Source of the DNA: Polytrichum commune
Lineage: Eukaryota; Streptophyta; Polytrichopsida; Polytrichales; Polytrichaceae
DNA: 64,000 nt
NCBI GenBank assembly: GCA_950295325.1
Contig: OX485804.1
Coordinates: forward strand, 30,380,001-30,444,000
Direction of reading: 5' to 3'
Under the pieces are notes generated by a model. That model had not been told where the DNA came from, searched no databases, and worked only from the letters and a program-made list of their open reading frames with translations. Position numbers and translations under genes: made by a program. Positions 48,111 to 59,266 of the stretch are shown here, in pieces; the first letter of the stretch is position 1; each line of letters opens with the position of its first letter.

Positions 48111-48660
48111 TTTGCAAATGCAATGCTTACCTTAAAGACTACACTAGAGTCTTACTAAGACTTTCAATTGCAAGCATACCGATGATACTAATAGGCTACT
48201 ATCTACAATTGATGCTCTGTAGTAGAGGCACCTATTCCCGATCGGCAATATGTAAGATATCGGAATTTCGATCAAGTTGCGATTGATTTTCAATTAGGTT
48301 GTAATCAATAGTGCCATGATACAAGTTCTTGTTTTGAGTGCTAACGTTTAGCTTATGTGCGTCCCCTTCATGCATCACCCGGAGAAAGAAAAAAGTTGGT
48401 TGGACAAAGAGAGGAGGAATGAGCAGTTCTGGCAGACTCTGGACATTGGTAATATGTTCGGATCAACTTTTGGATTAAAAAATCACAATATTCTCATTTT
48501 AAGGAATCAAATTACTAATAAAATTGCAATCCTCCTGATTTCTATCTTCCTACATGGGAAAATTTTGCACCTTCTTTATACTTCTCTAGATTTGGCCTAA
48601 AATCTCTTAAGTGATATGTTATGGGTGCCTCTACTCTACGAGTCCCTACAATTGTCTTGT
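48111..48660. other. LINE 3' end and flank
   Basis: It includes the probable 3' end of the LINE and unassigned sequence. The LINE tail could not be located exactly. Confidence 0.35.
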
Positions 48661-48661
48661 A

Positions 48662-49081
48662 CTCCCTCCATTTCAAAATAAAAGTTATGTTTGGACATAA
48701 ACTGCGTTACGAAATCAAAGTTACATTTGGTGAAATTTCTCTCAAACTTCGCCAAACAAACCGGAGTGTTTCCAGAAACAATGTAAATGTTATTGTTGAA
48801 CTGTTATTTGGAACTACCAAGTCAAATAACAATTTACACTCGTTTAACAATTAATATTTGGACTCGACGGCGTCGACGCACATCAACGCGGTTTTATGTG
48901 TGAGATTAATTGGTGTCAATTGTCAATGGCGATGAACGGGTGTTACTATGGACACCCCTAGCTCACCAGAAAGTACTTAATGAAAACTATGCAACGCACG
49001 CAATTTTGTGCTAAAAGTGCGAAAAATAACCTTAAGCCCACGGATCTTCTAAAACGTAACTTTTATTCTGAAACGGAGGGA
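48662..49081. mobile_element. Stowaway-like (Tc1/mariner) MITE
   Basis: It starts CTCCCTCCATTTCAAAATAA after TA and ends 'taacttttattctgaaacgg' + AGGGA, the mirror image of the start. CTCCCTCCGTTTC is the hallmark end of plant mariner/Stowaway elements, which target TA. The right flank is slightly altered (actcagta). Non-coding interior of about 420 bp. Confidence 0.85.
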
Positions 49082-49952
49082 CTCAGTAGCTTTTAAGGGA
49101 TGCAGTACTAAGCACTCGCCGCTTACAGTCAGAGCATCCTTTGCACTATCAAACATATAATGAGCCAAAGGAACACAGTGGATCTTCGAAATGCCACTGT
49201 AATTTTACCAAGATTTATGTCTAATAATGTGGATTACTATACTGGAAAAAATACGGTCACATAACCTACTACTGCGTATACAAGCGTTTAGAGGGATTTG
49301 TGCTTAGTAATATGCAAAGTATATATTGCTTGTGCGGACCTCAATCTGCAAACATCAAGAAATGAATACCTAATTATTAGTTGATGGAAGAAAGCAAGGA
49401 TACTATGTAAAAAATCCTGGGATCCAGCCCATAGTGGATCATTTCACAAGCTAATATAGTAATCCTTAAAGCAACTTTAAACTTTGATCTTTTGGTAGGG
49501 AGTTCTGCCCGATTTTGACAATCTATAATTTTCAAAGTGCATTCAAAGTGGTGTCGGAAGCCCTAAGATTGGTGAATCAAAGTGGAGTTGTTTGACGTTT
49601 GGCCAAGAGTTGGTCATACAGAAAATGAACTCCTTGCCAAACTTTTGAGAGCACGAATCTAAATTTTCACATGCATTTCAATATTGTATTGTTGTCTTTA
49701 GGCCTAAGTCAAATGCCTCCCTCCAAAATCACCAAAAGTGGGGGTTCCAACACCACACCACTTGAACGCTCTCTAGACAAAATAGATTGTCAAAGTGGGG
49801 CGAAAGTCCCTTCCAAAATATGAGTGCTTGAGAGACTTTAGGAATAACTCTTATGTGTATTTTTCAAGTGGTTCCACTTGGCAAAATGCTTATCTTGAAG
49901 TACACATTACCCTTTCCAGGGATATTGAAAGTCTTATTTTAGCCTACAATCC
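49082..49952. other. Intergenic, no gene recognised
   Basis: A short stretch near 49430 ('tgggatccagcccatagtgg') resembles sequence at 48065, just 3' of the LINE, so a second small LINE tail fragment is possible. Nothing else is recognised. Confidence 0.35.
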
Positions 49953-50650
49953 TACCTCTTTAATATGACACGTTTGGGAGACAAAAAAACCGTCGTATTA
50001 TCAAGTTGTCACATATTCAATAATATGACGAATAGGACTTCTTTGTCATATTAATGAGGTGCTTCATGAGAACACACATTAGATATTTTTTTTGGCCACA
50101 TATAACAAATAAAGATTCTTTTAAAATGTCTTTGCAAATGTGCAAACTTCTATCATGAAATCTATGTGGACTTGAAGAAGGAATCAATTGTTCATTGATG
50201 TTGCCACTTCCAGTTAGCAACATATATCTTATTGAGCTTCTCCCATGCCTAAAAATCAACTACAAAAACTTGCCTTCAAATGCTCACAACTTTGACAATA
50301 CAACTCGGAATTGGGAAAAAACTACCACCAATAAAAGTGAAATTTTAAGAGCTTGGCAACAATATGCAGATCAAAGTAAACATATAAACATTGAGCTCAA
50401 AATGCTCAAAAACATAGTGCACATTTCATATGTGAAAGTTAAGTAAATTTAATAATAACTATGTACTTGTATGTGTGAGACCTGTCATATATTACCTCTA
50501 AAATATGACATTTTGGAAGTTCACGAGTGCCGTGTTAACAATGTCACAGTCGTATCATAGAGGTAGATCTTAACTTGAAAAATTTGGTTAACAACATTTG
50601 TGTCATTATATTGAGGTTGTAGTATTATTGAGTGTCATATAAAAGAGGTA
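49953..50650. mobile_element. Inverted-repeat element with TACCTCTTTAATATGACA ends
   Basis: The left end TACCTCTTTAATATGACACG and the right end 'gtgtcatataaaagaggta' are inverted repeats. A further internal copy 'ttacctctaaaatatgacat' lies near 50490. Part of the left arm recurs at 26647-26860. The target duplication is unclear and the class is undetermined. Confidence 0.55.
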
Positions 50651-51922
50651 TGTACAAGTGATGATGCTCTACAGGCCCTAATTGTGAAGTCCTGAGCCAA
50701 CTTAAGTGAGGAACAAAGCACTCATCAGTTGCAGCTACTCCTCACACACCACATTGCGCATCATTTGTACTGTCAAACATATATGTTACGGTATTTGAGA
50801 AACAGGAATCTGAAGCTACTGGGCTGAAACTTTTGTCGCAAATGATCCACTTGCTCCTGTCTGCAGTCATGTTGGGCACAGTCGCACGTCCCTGAAGAAG
50901 ATGAATTATGAAACCGACCTGCTTCACTCAAACACACCTCCACGGCTTCGTGGAGTGGCCAGCAGGGATGGGTGACTGAACAGAAATATGATTTAGAATT
51001 CAGTGTGCAGCTTTGATTGTCTGTACATGAGTGACTTCTGTTTCTTTGCGATGATAGATAGATAGATTTCTTATCAGTCCATTGCAGCTTGATCTGGACT
51101 CTACATATCAATTGACCTTTTAACACTCTAACACATCCTCTGGTTGCTCGTAAACCTCTGAGGGATCCAGAACAAGACAGCGCTCCTCTAATTTGTCCCC
51201 CAATTACAAAGGTTGCAGCAGGAGCGATGCTCCAGGCAAAGATGTGGTCAAGTGGACGCAACCTTCACCACTTGCGTGCACTTTATCACATGCATGCTAC
51301 TCGAGATAGTTCCCTCGGATAAACTGCCCAAAACTCCTTTGTGTTCAGTGCTCTCCTTAGAATATTCAGCTTACCTAACCAGGCTACCTACTCCACTGGC
51401 TAGGGGGTCATGATCATGAACATCCAGACTTCCAGCTCACATTACACTGCTCACGACATGACTACATCAATCTCTCTCTCTCTCTAAATATATATATATA
51501 TATATATAATTTCTATATATAGATATATGTGTGTGTGTGTATGTGTCACAGTACGTAGAATAAAATATCCATGGCCATTGTTTAATAAAGACTTGAACGA
51601 CTTGGAAGTTGGGATGTTTCGTCTGGTGTTTGTGGAGCATGTGTTGCATGTGGAATGCATGTCTGTGGCCCAACTGCTGGCACTTCAGCTTCACCTGCCA
51701 TGCTTGTCATAGACCAAATCAAGTTTTGTCTCGGCCAGCAGCACTTAGCAATTCCAATCCACAAAGGCTATCAGTTCAAGTCTCAGAATCAAAGTTGAAA
51801 TGCAAAAGTTATAAGAAAAAAAAGTGAAGTTGAATTTTCCAAGAGCCTTACATTTGTGTTTACTACTTATTTGACAATGTACAATGTTGTTTGTGTTTTG
51901 GAAGTGCATAATAGATAACTTA
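50651..51922. other. Intergenic with a composite microsatellite
   Basis: No gene is recognised. A compound microsatellite (TC)n-(TA)n-(GT)n lies at about 51470-51545. Confidence 0.45.
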
Positions 51923-53769
51923 GGCCCCCTTTACACTACACTAAACATGGTATTTAGTGCCCGCTTACAATTTGGGTTTACAACAATATTGTTATGTCTT
52001 TATTATTGATGTGATATCTTACCAAGTAAAGATGTGAATGTTCTATAATGTTCAAATGGCCAATTCGACCTTTGTTGGCCCAAAAATTGAGGTGTACAGT
52101 AAATAGTGGTAGAAAGTTATAGCATTGCATAATTCCAAATAGTAAGTGACTCTAAATACAATGTTTAGTGTAGTGCTTGAGTTGAGAACTTGAAAGAAGG
52201 AACCTTCTCATTGGTGGGTTGACTCTTATACATGCTTGTGCACTCAAAATGTAATGTACTACGCTAAAGCTCTCGTATTGTGGGTCCCAAGCCAATGGTC
52301 TTTCATGCATTCTTTGGCTTCTCGTGATGCTTCCATTTTTATTACCACATTTCCATAAGAAGGCTTCTTGATCTCTCACTTTGAGCATGGGCAGTTTACA
52401 CTTGCTTGAACTATTTTGATCTTGGAGATTGGTCAAGCTCTCAATACCATAGGTTGATAGCAGGTTGGGCATGAAACGCCCAATACTTAATTAATCTCAA
52501 AAAAAAAGGCTTAGGTAGTCCAAACAACATTTATGAAAATTAGGAAAATATGCATACATATGATCATTTTATTTAGGCACACTACATATCCTACATACCA
52601 GTCCAAGTCATGAACTTATTTTTCATTCATTCGTGGTGGCTAAGTATACGATGTTAACATTCAGAGTTTAGGTTAAGCCTTCTTAGTGTGCTAATCAGGG
52701 TTGTGAACAATCTTTTTCTATTGTTTTGTGCTCATGATCAATAGAGGTTGTTTGAGAAATTGCAAGAGAGGCAGAGGCAAATCACTCATATGTTTCATCT
52801 CATTGGCAAGGATGAGTGATTATTGAGTGTTGAGAGAGTTATTAATATTTGGATTTTTAAGCTTTTTTTTCCTTCATTCAAGCCATTTGACTCATTAATT
52901 TCCCAAAAATATTAGGCTTGATTTTTTCAAATTATTTTTTGTGCAACCCGCTATCAACCTACAATAGTTTGAGCTTTGGATGAAATCTTGTCCACTCCAA
53001 GCAATTAACTCCCGGAAAATGCAAGTTCAAGCTCTTAACTCGAGCACTACACCATTTATGGTATTTGATGTTATAAATGTAATAGTGTCACATACCCTCT
53101 TTAGAGGTGTATGCTAGGTTACACTAATGACCAACATTTTCACCATCAGCGTCACCCCATGACACTTGGCGTTGAAGCGCGCTTATTGATCAATATTATC
53201 AAGAAAATCTTCTTTTTGCATGATAAATTGTGAACATGTATCAAGTCTTGTCATTGATATGATCAATAATATCTTCCTCTTGCATACTAAAATGTAAACA
53301 CATAACACTTGCCACTACACTAAATTGTCCTATTAGTGTGGGTTACCATTTGGAGTTACATGTTGCTATGATGTTTCATCAACATTATCTCTTATTTACC
53401 AAGTAAGCTACATCATGTTCTTTGATATGCATAATAAATATTGACGTTATTTGGGTGATACTCGCTGTAAAATGTTATAGCAAAGCATAACTCCAAACAA
53501 TAAACCATACTAGTAGGACAATCAATGTAGTATGCTCAAAAATATCTTCCCTTGATACTTTACTAAAAAGTAAAACTATCATCTCAATTATACCAATGTG
53601 CTACACTACATGTGATGATAGAAATAAATATTTTGCTTCAAAATTTTACTTATGTCAACAATTAGCGGGCGTAACATTTTGAGACCTACATACATCTAGT
53701 TTGTATAGATTGTTCGTCAATAGTGTGCTTGTCACTAAATACCATAAATGGTGTAGTGTAGAGGGGGCC
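51923..53769. mobile_element. Composite Harbinger-type element with nested palindromes
   Basis: The outer ends are long inverted repeats: GGCCCCCTTTACACTACACT at the left, and the reverse complement of the right end reads GGCCCCCTCTACACTACACC. Both continue to GGTATTTAGTG. TTA flanks both sides (51920-51922, 53770-53772). Inside lie a palindromic unit (51934-52175), an inner inverted repeat whose arms are 'gtgcttgagttgagaacttg' (near 52173) and its diverged inverse near 53027-53048, and another MITE at 53313-53531. No coding capacity is seen. It looks like several palindromic elements nested in, or fused to, one mobilisable unit. Confidence 0.72.
53313..53531. mobile_element. Palindromic MITE nested in the composite
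   Basis: It begins CACTACACTAAATTGTCCTA and ends with the diverged inverse ('taggacaatcaatgtagt'). The interior 'taccaagtaagctacatcat' follows the family at 23.2 and 35.7 kb. It is a distinct insertion inside the composite element. Confidence 0.6.
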
Positions 53770-53829
53770 TTAAGGTTCAAATGATATATGATTCTACATT
53801 GGTTGCACTTTGCACTTGATGTAACTTAG

Positions 53830-54103
53830 TGTTGGACGTAGAGCATTTAATTTAGGTTGCTCGTAGTCATGGAGTAGTAACGGTTAGAGTTATACAATTG
53901 AATAAGATTCGAATAAACTCATATGGATTGTGGGAAAGTGGGGGTTGACATATTTCATATGCATTGTACGAGCCAAAGAGGAAAAATGCAATAAAGGGCA
54001 AGGCTAGGGGTGAGGGTGACCATCTCACTCCAAGCATTGTTCATATGCCTTTGTGTACGTCTATTTACTTGTGCAATCCAATCTCTAGTTTTATTGTGCT
54101 TCA
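53830..54103 (+). repeat. 5' LTR of the copia element
   Basis: About 274 bp. It shares with the 3' LTR the blocks 'gtagtcatggagtagtaa', 'gagccaaagag', 'aaaatgcaataaagggcaag' and 'gtgagggtgaccatctca'. Confidence 0.88.
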
Positions 54104-54477
54104 ATAGGTTATGGGCCCACTCATGCAAGGTCTTGAGAGGTTTTAGTGCTTGGAGGAGCTTTTGGGGTGCTACGTGTTGGAGGTGCATTGGTGCACCTTT
54201 GGGGCATCGGTAGGTGCTTGGAGGTGTTCAAGTGCACATTTGGACATTGTAAGTGTTGATTTGAGTGTTTGTAATAGTGGAATGCATGTTTGATGCATTT
54301 GAATGGTGATTTGAATTGGTTGAGTGCATTTGTGCATCTTTGAGGGTAATAAAGGTTATTTGAATTTAAAAAAAGACTTCATTTGAGTGATTAAAGGATG
54401 TTGAGTGCAAATTATGCACATTTGAGGGTAGCAAGGTCATGTTAGTTGAAGAGAACATGATTTGAGCTTGTTGAGTG

Positions 54478-55509
54478 CACTACAAGGAAAAAAAAAATGA
54501 TTGGATCTATGACTAATAAAGGTAATAAAGTGCACTGATGATTAACACCATTTTTAATCCTCAACCTGGTCATATTGGACCAGTCGCTCCAGACAAAATG
54601 ACTACGGTCATATCAAACAAGTTTCGTTCCCCATGGGATTTTGGGACCTCGTTTTGGGCCGCCCCTAGACCCTTCGTCATTTCTCACTATATTTAGTCAT
54701 GTGTAGTCATCTCCTGTGATTGGAATGGTTCATCGGTATGTGATTGGAATTAGTCTTGTTCTGTATTTACATGACTACATGCTCTTACATATGAGTGGTC
54801 ATATGTGAAGTACATTTGTCGAATAACGACTATTATTAGTCATGTTGTGACTAAAAATAGTCATATGATTCTTTACTAAAATGAGTCACATTTGGCGCTT
54901 TGTACTCTGCGGGGTTGGTCATTGTTTTCAGTCGAACACTAGGAAGGGAGGTCACACGGCAAAGAGAGTTGTTACATGCATGTTTCGTTCTACATGTTCT
55001 ATATAGACTATGTATGTTCATTTTTTGAAAACAATAAATAAACTATGATGTTGTGTAAAATTAATAGAACTCATGAGTATTGCAAATGAGGTAAAATATG
55101 GTTATACAGCGAAAAATGAACATAGAAGCAACAAAATTGCCATTGCCAACGAACATTTGGCGAAACCACAAAAAACCGGGGACTCTGCACAGGGACAAGC
55201 ACGAAGGAAATCCCAAATGCATCCCAACAACAACTATTGGGACCTGGAAAATATAGTCAACTAAGTATCAATCTTAGTCATGTGGACCGTTATGACTACA
55301 ATGAAAATGTAAAATATTGGGAGAACATGTTCCCAACACATTCTCTGCAGGGTTCCCGGCCAGTCCTTGTCTCATCTGACTAAAACCTTAGTCATATAAT
55401 GACTAAAGTCAATTGTAGTCATCACTTTGGTTCAATATGACTTCCTTGCAACCGCTAGTCATATCCGGTCATATGGCCATAGTCATATTTTCATGTTTTC
55501 CTTGTAGTG
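54478..55509. mobile_element. Non-autonomous CACTA element inside the copia element
   Basis: The ends are inverted repeats CACTACAAGGAAAA and TTTTCCTTGTAGTG. GTG flanks both sides (54475-54477, 55510-55512), the 3-bp duplication typical of CACTA/En-Spm. The interior carries many copies of TAGTCAT or its reverse complement ATGACTA in both orientations near both ends, as expected for subterminal transposase-binding repeats. No transposase is encoded in the 1,032 bp. Confidence 0.93.
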
Positions 55510-57066
55510 GTGCGACTGTGCACATATGAGAGTATTAAAGGTAATTGACTTAGACAAAATTGAGATTTGAGTGATTTGAAGGTGCAAAAACACATTTGAG
55601 TTGAGGAAAATATGATATGAGTGGTTTGAGAGCATGACATTGTTCCATGGTCAGAAACTCACACAAGTCATTTTGGGCAAAAACAATGGTTGATGCGGTT
55701 TACAAGCGTAATCGTTGTCCAACGAGAGCTTTACTCTCGATTATGCCCAAAGAAGGGTGGAGTGGGAGGAAACCTTGGATTTCACACATGCGTATATTTG
55801 GATGCATTGATTATGCATTGGTGCATGTTGAAAAGATGATTTAGCTCGATGCAAAAGGTTTCAAATACTTGTGCTTAGGATACTATGAGGACATCAAAAC
55901 ATATAGGCTCATGTGCATGCATACCAAAAAAATCATAAAGAATAAAACATATAGATGCATTGGGCCAAAACATTAGACACAAGGCAAAGTTGGTAGCAAA
56001 GGGACATTTTAAAGTTGCCAAAGTAGACTTCAATGAGAACTTTGCCCCGGTTTGATGTGTCACCATTCATCACCATTTAATGCATACTTGCTATCGGAGC
56101 CACCATGGACTAGGAGATTCACAAAATGAACGTAAAGGCGGCATTTTTGTAATGAATAGTTGGAGGTGGAGATCTATATGGATCAATCCGAAGGATTTGT
56201 ACAAGAAGAGAATGAACATATTGTGTGTAAACTCAAGAAAACATTATATGGAAAAAAAAATTACGGAGGACATGGTACCACCGAATTGACTTGTATTCCA
56301 TCAATGAGGGCTTTTATAGGACCCAAGCGGGTGGATTCTTCTTGGTGGTAATCCTCTATGTCGATGAATTGATCATTTTGACAAGTGATGTTGCAAAGTT
56401 GACAATGTTCAAGTCGAAGCTTGAGAAACAATTTGAAATGAGTGATATCGGAGAGTTGCACTATTTACCTAGAGTGAAATTTGTCAAAAATAGAGAAGCC
56501 CATACCATCACCGTGAACCAAAGGAGGTATATTGAGAAGGTTCTTAATCATTTCAACATGAAATAATGCAAACCAATTAGAACCCCATCCAATGTAAACT
56601 CCAAGTTGTTAAGACTATCGGATGAAGAATTTGGGAATGTGCAAGAGAAATGGAAGGCATTCCATACAAGACGACGGTAGGATCACTTATGTATGCAAAC
56701 GTGGGTATGAGGGCCAATTTTGCATTTGCGGTAAGTATGATGAGCCAGTTCACGTCGAAGGCTGGTCCATTTGGCTTAGGCAACTTTTGCAAATCTGGGA
56801 TTTGTCCAAGAAAGAACAACATCCATTATGTGCCACAATCACGGATGTATAGCACTTGCGAAGAATCCCACACACCATCTACGTACAAAACACATCAGCA
56901 TACAACATCATTTCATTCGAGAAAAATTGGAAGAAGAAGAAATATATATTTGAAGTATTGTCCAACAGAGGACATAATAGCGGACGTACTTACTTACAAA
57001 GATAGGCATCAAGGACTAGAGTAATGGGATTACAAGCCTTTCAATTGACTACTTGTAAAGTGGGAG

Positions 57067-57333
57067 TGTTGGAGATAGAATATTAGGTTTCTCGTAGTCA
57101 TGGAGTAGTAAATCTTATGGTTATATGAATGAGTAAGGTGCAAATAAACCCATGAGGTTTGTGGAAAAGTTAGAGCTGACATATCCCATACGTATTGTAT
57201 GAGCCAAAGAGGGAAAATGCAATAAAGGGCAAGTTAAGGGGTGAGGGTGACCATCTCATTCCAAACATTGTTCATATGCCTTATGTGTGTATAATTACTT
57301 GTGCAATATGATCTCTAGGTTTATTGTGCTTCA
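57067..57333 (+). repeat. 3' LTR of the copia element
   Basis: About 267 bp, the direct-repeat partner of 53830-54103. The 5-bp flanks do not match across the element, so the target duplication has been lost or the borders are slightly off. Confidence 0.87.
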
Positions 57334-58620
57334 ATGTTGGACAACCGACCGGGATGCAAGTAAAGGAGAGAATGAATTGTAATATACGATCGTATCTCTC
57401 ATTCATCCAACACAAAAGCCCCAAAATAGCTTGGAGCCCAAATGTAATCATTTAAAGTTGATTTGATGCTAGAATTAGCTTTAATGACCTTGAACTAAGT
57501 GTACTCAAGATCATTTGAGATGAATTGGCAACAAACGTATAGTGAATCGAGTTCTAACCCTTAAATTCTTGGAGCATACATGGGTTTTATTAGACCATCT
57601 AAAAAGTAAGCTTTCAATACCTCCACTTTTATTGTACCTAAAATAATAGTTTTTAATCGGTTCTTTAGCTAATGGTTTTAAGATCACATCAATACAGTAG
57701 CAATAGTTAGTAATTCTCATGACTTGTCTATAATCAATTTAGAATCATCAAGCTTCAAGAAATTGTGATAAATATATACAATAAAATTTTAGTCCAAACT
57801 CTCAAGATTGTATTTAGAATAGACATACACTTTGAGGTAAGAAAAGGAGTTCAAATAAAAATTGACAATTTTCAATTAAAATAGTATGGAGTTATTGTAT
57901 ATACTAACATATCGACAAAGAAAAAAGTTAGTTCATTTTTTACTTTTAAATCATTTTTGTGAACAACCGTCTTTCCAAATTGGAATGAGATCATGACCAT
58001 TGATAAGAAATTTCCATGAGGAACACAATGATACCTATTGTGACCTTCCTAGCACCTTCGTGTTGGATGAATTTGCCTTCAAAGTCTTTCGTAAACCCAA
58101 CATGGGCCTCTCATGCCCCGATCACACCAAACTTTCCTTCTGGTTTGAGCTGTGAAATTGTTGGGGATTATGTTCAAAAACGAACGTTGGCCCATCATTT
58201 TTCACATTATTACAGCCGGAGATGCTAACGAATGGTGCCAAAAGTAGTTGGTGTGATATTTTGGATCCATGTTGAATGGACGAGACATACAGTACACTCA
58301 TAATCTCATGTTCGATAACACCCTCTCTCGGCAACCCAAAACAGGTGCACGAACCTGTAGTTGACTTACCTAATCTGATGCATCCATAATGTCAATGTGA
58401 AGCTACATACGTAATAGTCATGAGAGATTCCTTCCAATCCTAGCTAGCCCACCTTGAATGATTCGTGTCATAAAAATAGCTTTCTCATTACTATACATAT
58501 CACACCATGACATCACAAGTCAGAGTGTGTCGATGGTCGTGTCACGTGCGACTTGAATACATACGTAGTACAGTAAATTCGGTATCTATCCATCATCTAG
58601 CTAGTCTGCATGATAGCATG
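57334..58620. other. Intergenic, contains one repeat fragment
   Basis: No gene is recognised. The segment 58110-58260 is the partner of the repeat at 31975-32100. Between 57700 and 58000 the sequence is AT-rich. Confidence 0.4.
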
Positions 58621-58625
58621 TTGGG

Positions 58626-58633
58626 TATATAAG
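58626..58633 (+). promoter_or_regulatory. Candidate TATA box for phospholipase B
   Basis: TATATAAG lies about 630 bp upstream of the start codon at 59263. If used, the 5' leader would be long or contain an intron. The TATA context (gggtatataagtttt) is good, but the link to the gene is inference. Confidence 0.35.
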
Positions 58634-58689
58634 TTTTGGGACTAGTGCCCTGAAGTTATAGTGTTCGGAGTTGAGTCCACACGGTTTTC

Positions 58690-59200
58690 GGTAAGTTAGA
58701 AGGAGCCTCCTGAAATCTTTCTGAGGTATTCAACCCCCTGTTGGAGTATAAGCACATCATTGCTTAGCACTGTATATATGTATACAAAATCATGTTCACC
58801 TTCCATGAGATATCGTGTTTACTGACCAGGTGATGTCGTGTTTGCTGACCAGCAGATGTTTTAGATGCCACATTGAAAGGCTCCAGTATCATTATTACAA
58901 CATGTTTCATTGATAATCTCTAATTCTATCGATTGCCAAAGCAACCATCAATTGATTGTCCATTCTGATTGTGCTAATTTTCGGTGGTATAAACTAGAAA
59001 TGTCTTGAAATCTTTGAGTGGTATTGATCCCTTGTTGGAGTTGTAAAGCACATAATTGTTCTGCACTATATTGTGTTTCTTGACCAGGAGATATCAATTC
59101 GGATAGCAACCTGGGCCCCCATATAATTTCCATGTTTCATTGATCATTGACAAGCTTTACATTCAATTGATTTTGCAGAAGTGCTGCACATCTGAAGAGT
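58690..59200 (+). repeat. Tandem duplication upstream of phospholipase B
   Basis: The first unit (about 58706-58960) and second unit (about 58990-59190) share, in order, 'ctgaaatcttt', 'ctgttggagta-taa-gcacat', 'tgcactatat', 'gaccagg' followed by 'agat', and 'catgtttcattgat'. The duplicated segment lies in the promoter or leader of paralogue B. Confidence 0.6.
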
Positions 59201-59229
59201 GCATCCACCTAGCCTCTGGAGACTTCGAA

Positions 59230-59231
<2 letters not shown>

Positions 59232-59262
<31 letters not shown>
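59232..59262 (+). repeat. GA microsatellite abutting the start codon
   Basis: About fifteen GA units run directly into the ATG of paralogue B at 59263. It is therefore in the 5' UTR. GAGA tracts can be bound by plant BPC factors and are length-variable, but an effect here is inference. Confidence 0.8.

Positions 59263-59266
<4 letters not shown>

Larger units (their letters stand above)
53830..57333 (+). mobile_element. Ty1/copia retrotransposon with both LTRs, decayed
   Basis: The 5' LTR (53830-54103) and 3' LTR (57067-57333) both start TGTTGGA and end GTGCTTCA and are collinear over about 270 bp. A purine-rich tract (aaagtgggag) directly precedes the 3' LTR. The internal coding part is short and broken, in copia order: integrase end (NRCPTRALLS; HMRIFGCIDYALVH) at about 55640-55960, reverse transcriptase (EIYMDQSEGFVQEENEHIVC; LYVDELIILTSD) at about 56150-56570, and an RNase H tail (ADVLTYKDRHQGLE) at about 56980-57020. 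gag and protease are missing, and a CACTA element occupies the internal region. LTR divergence and stops show an old, dead copy. Confidence 0.88.
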
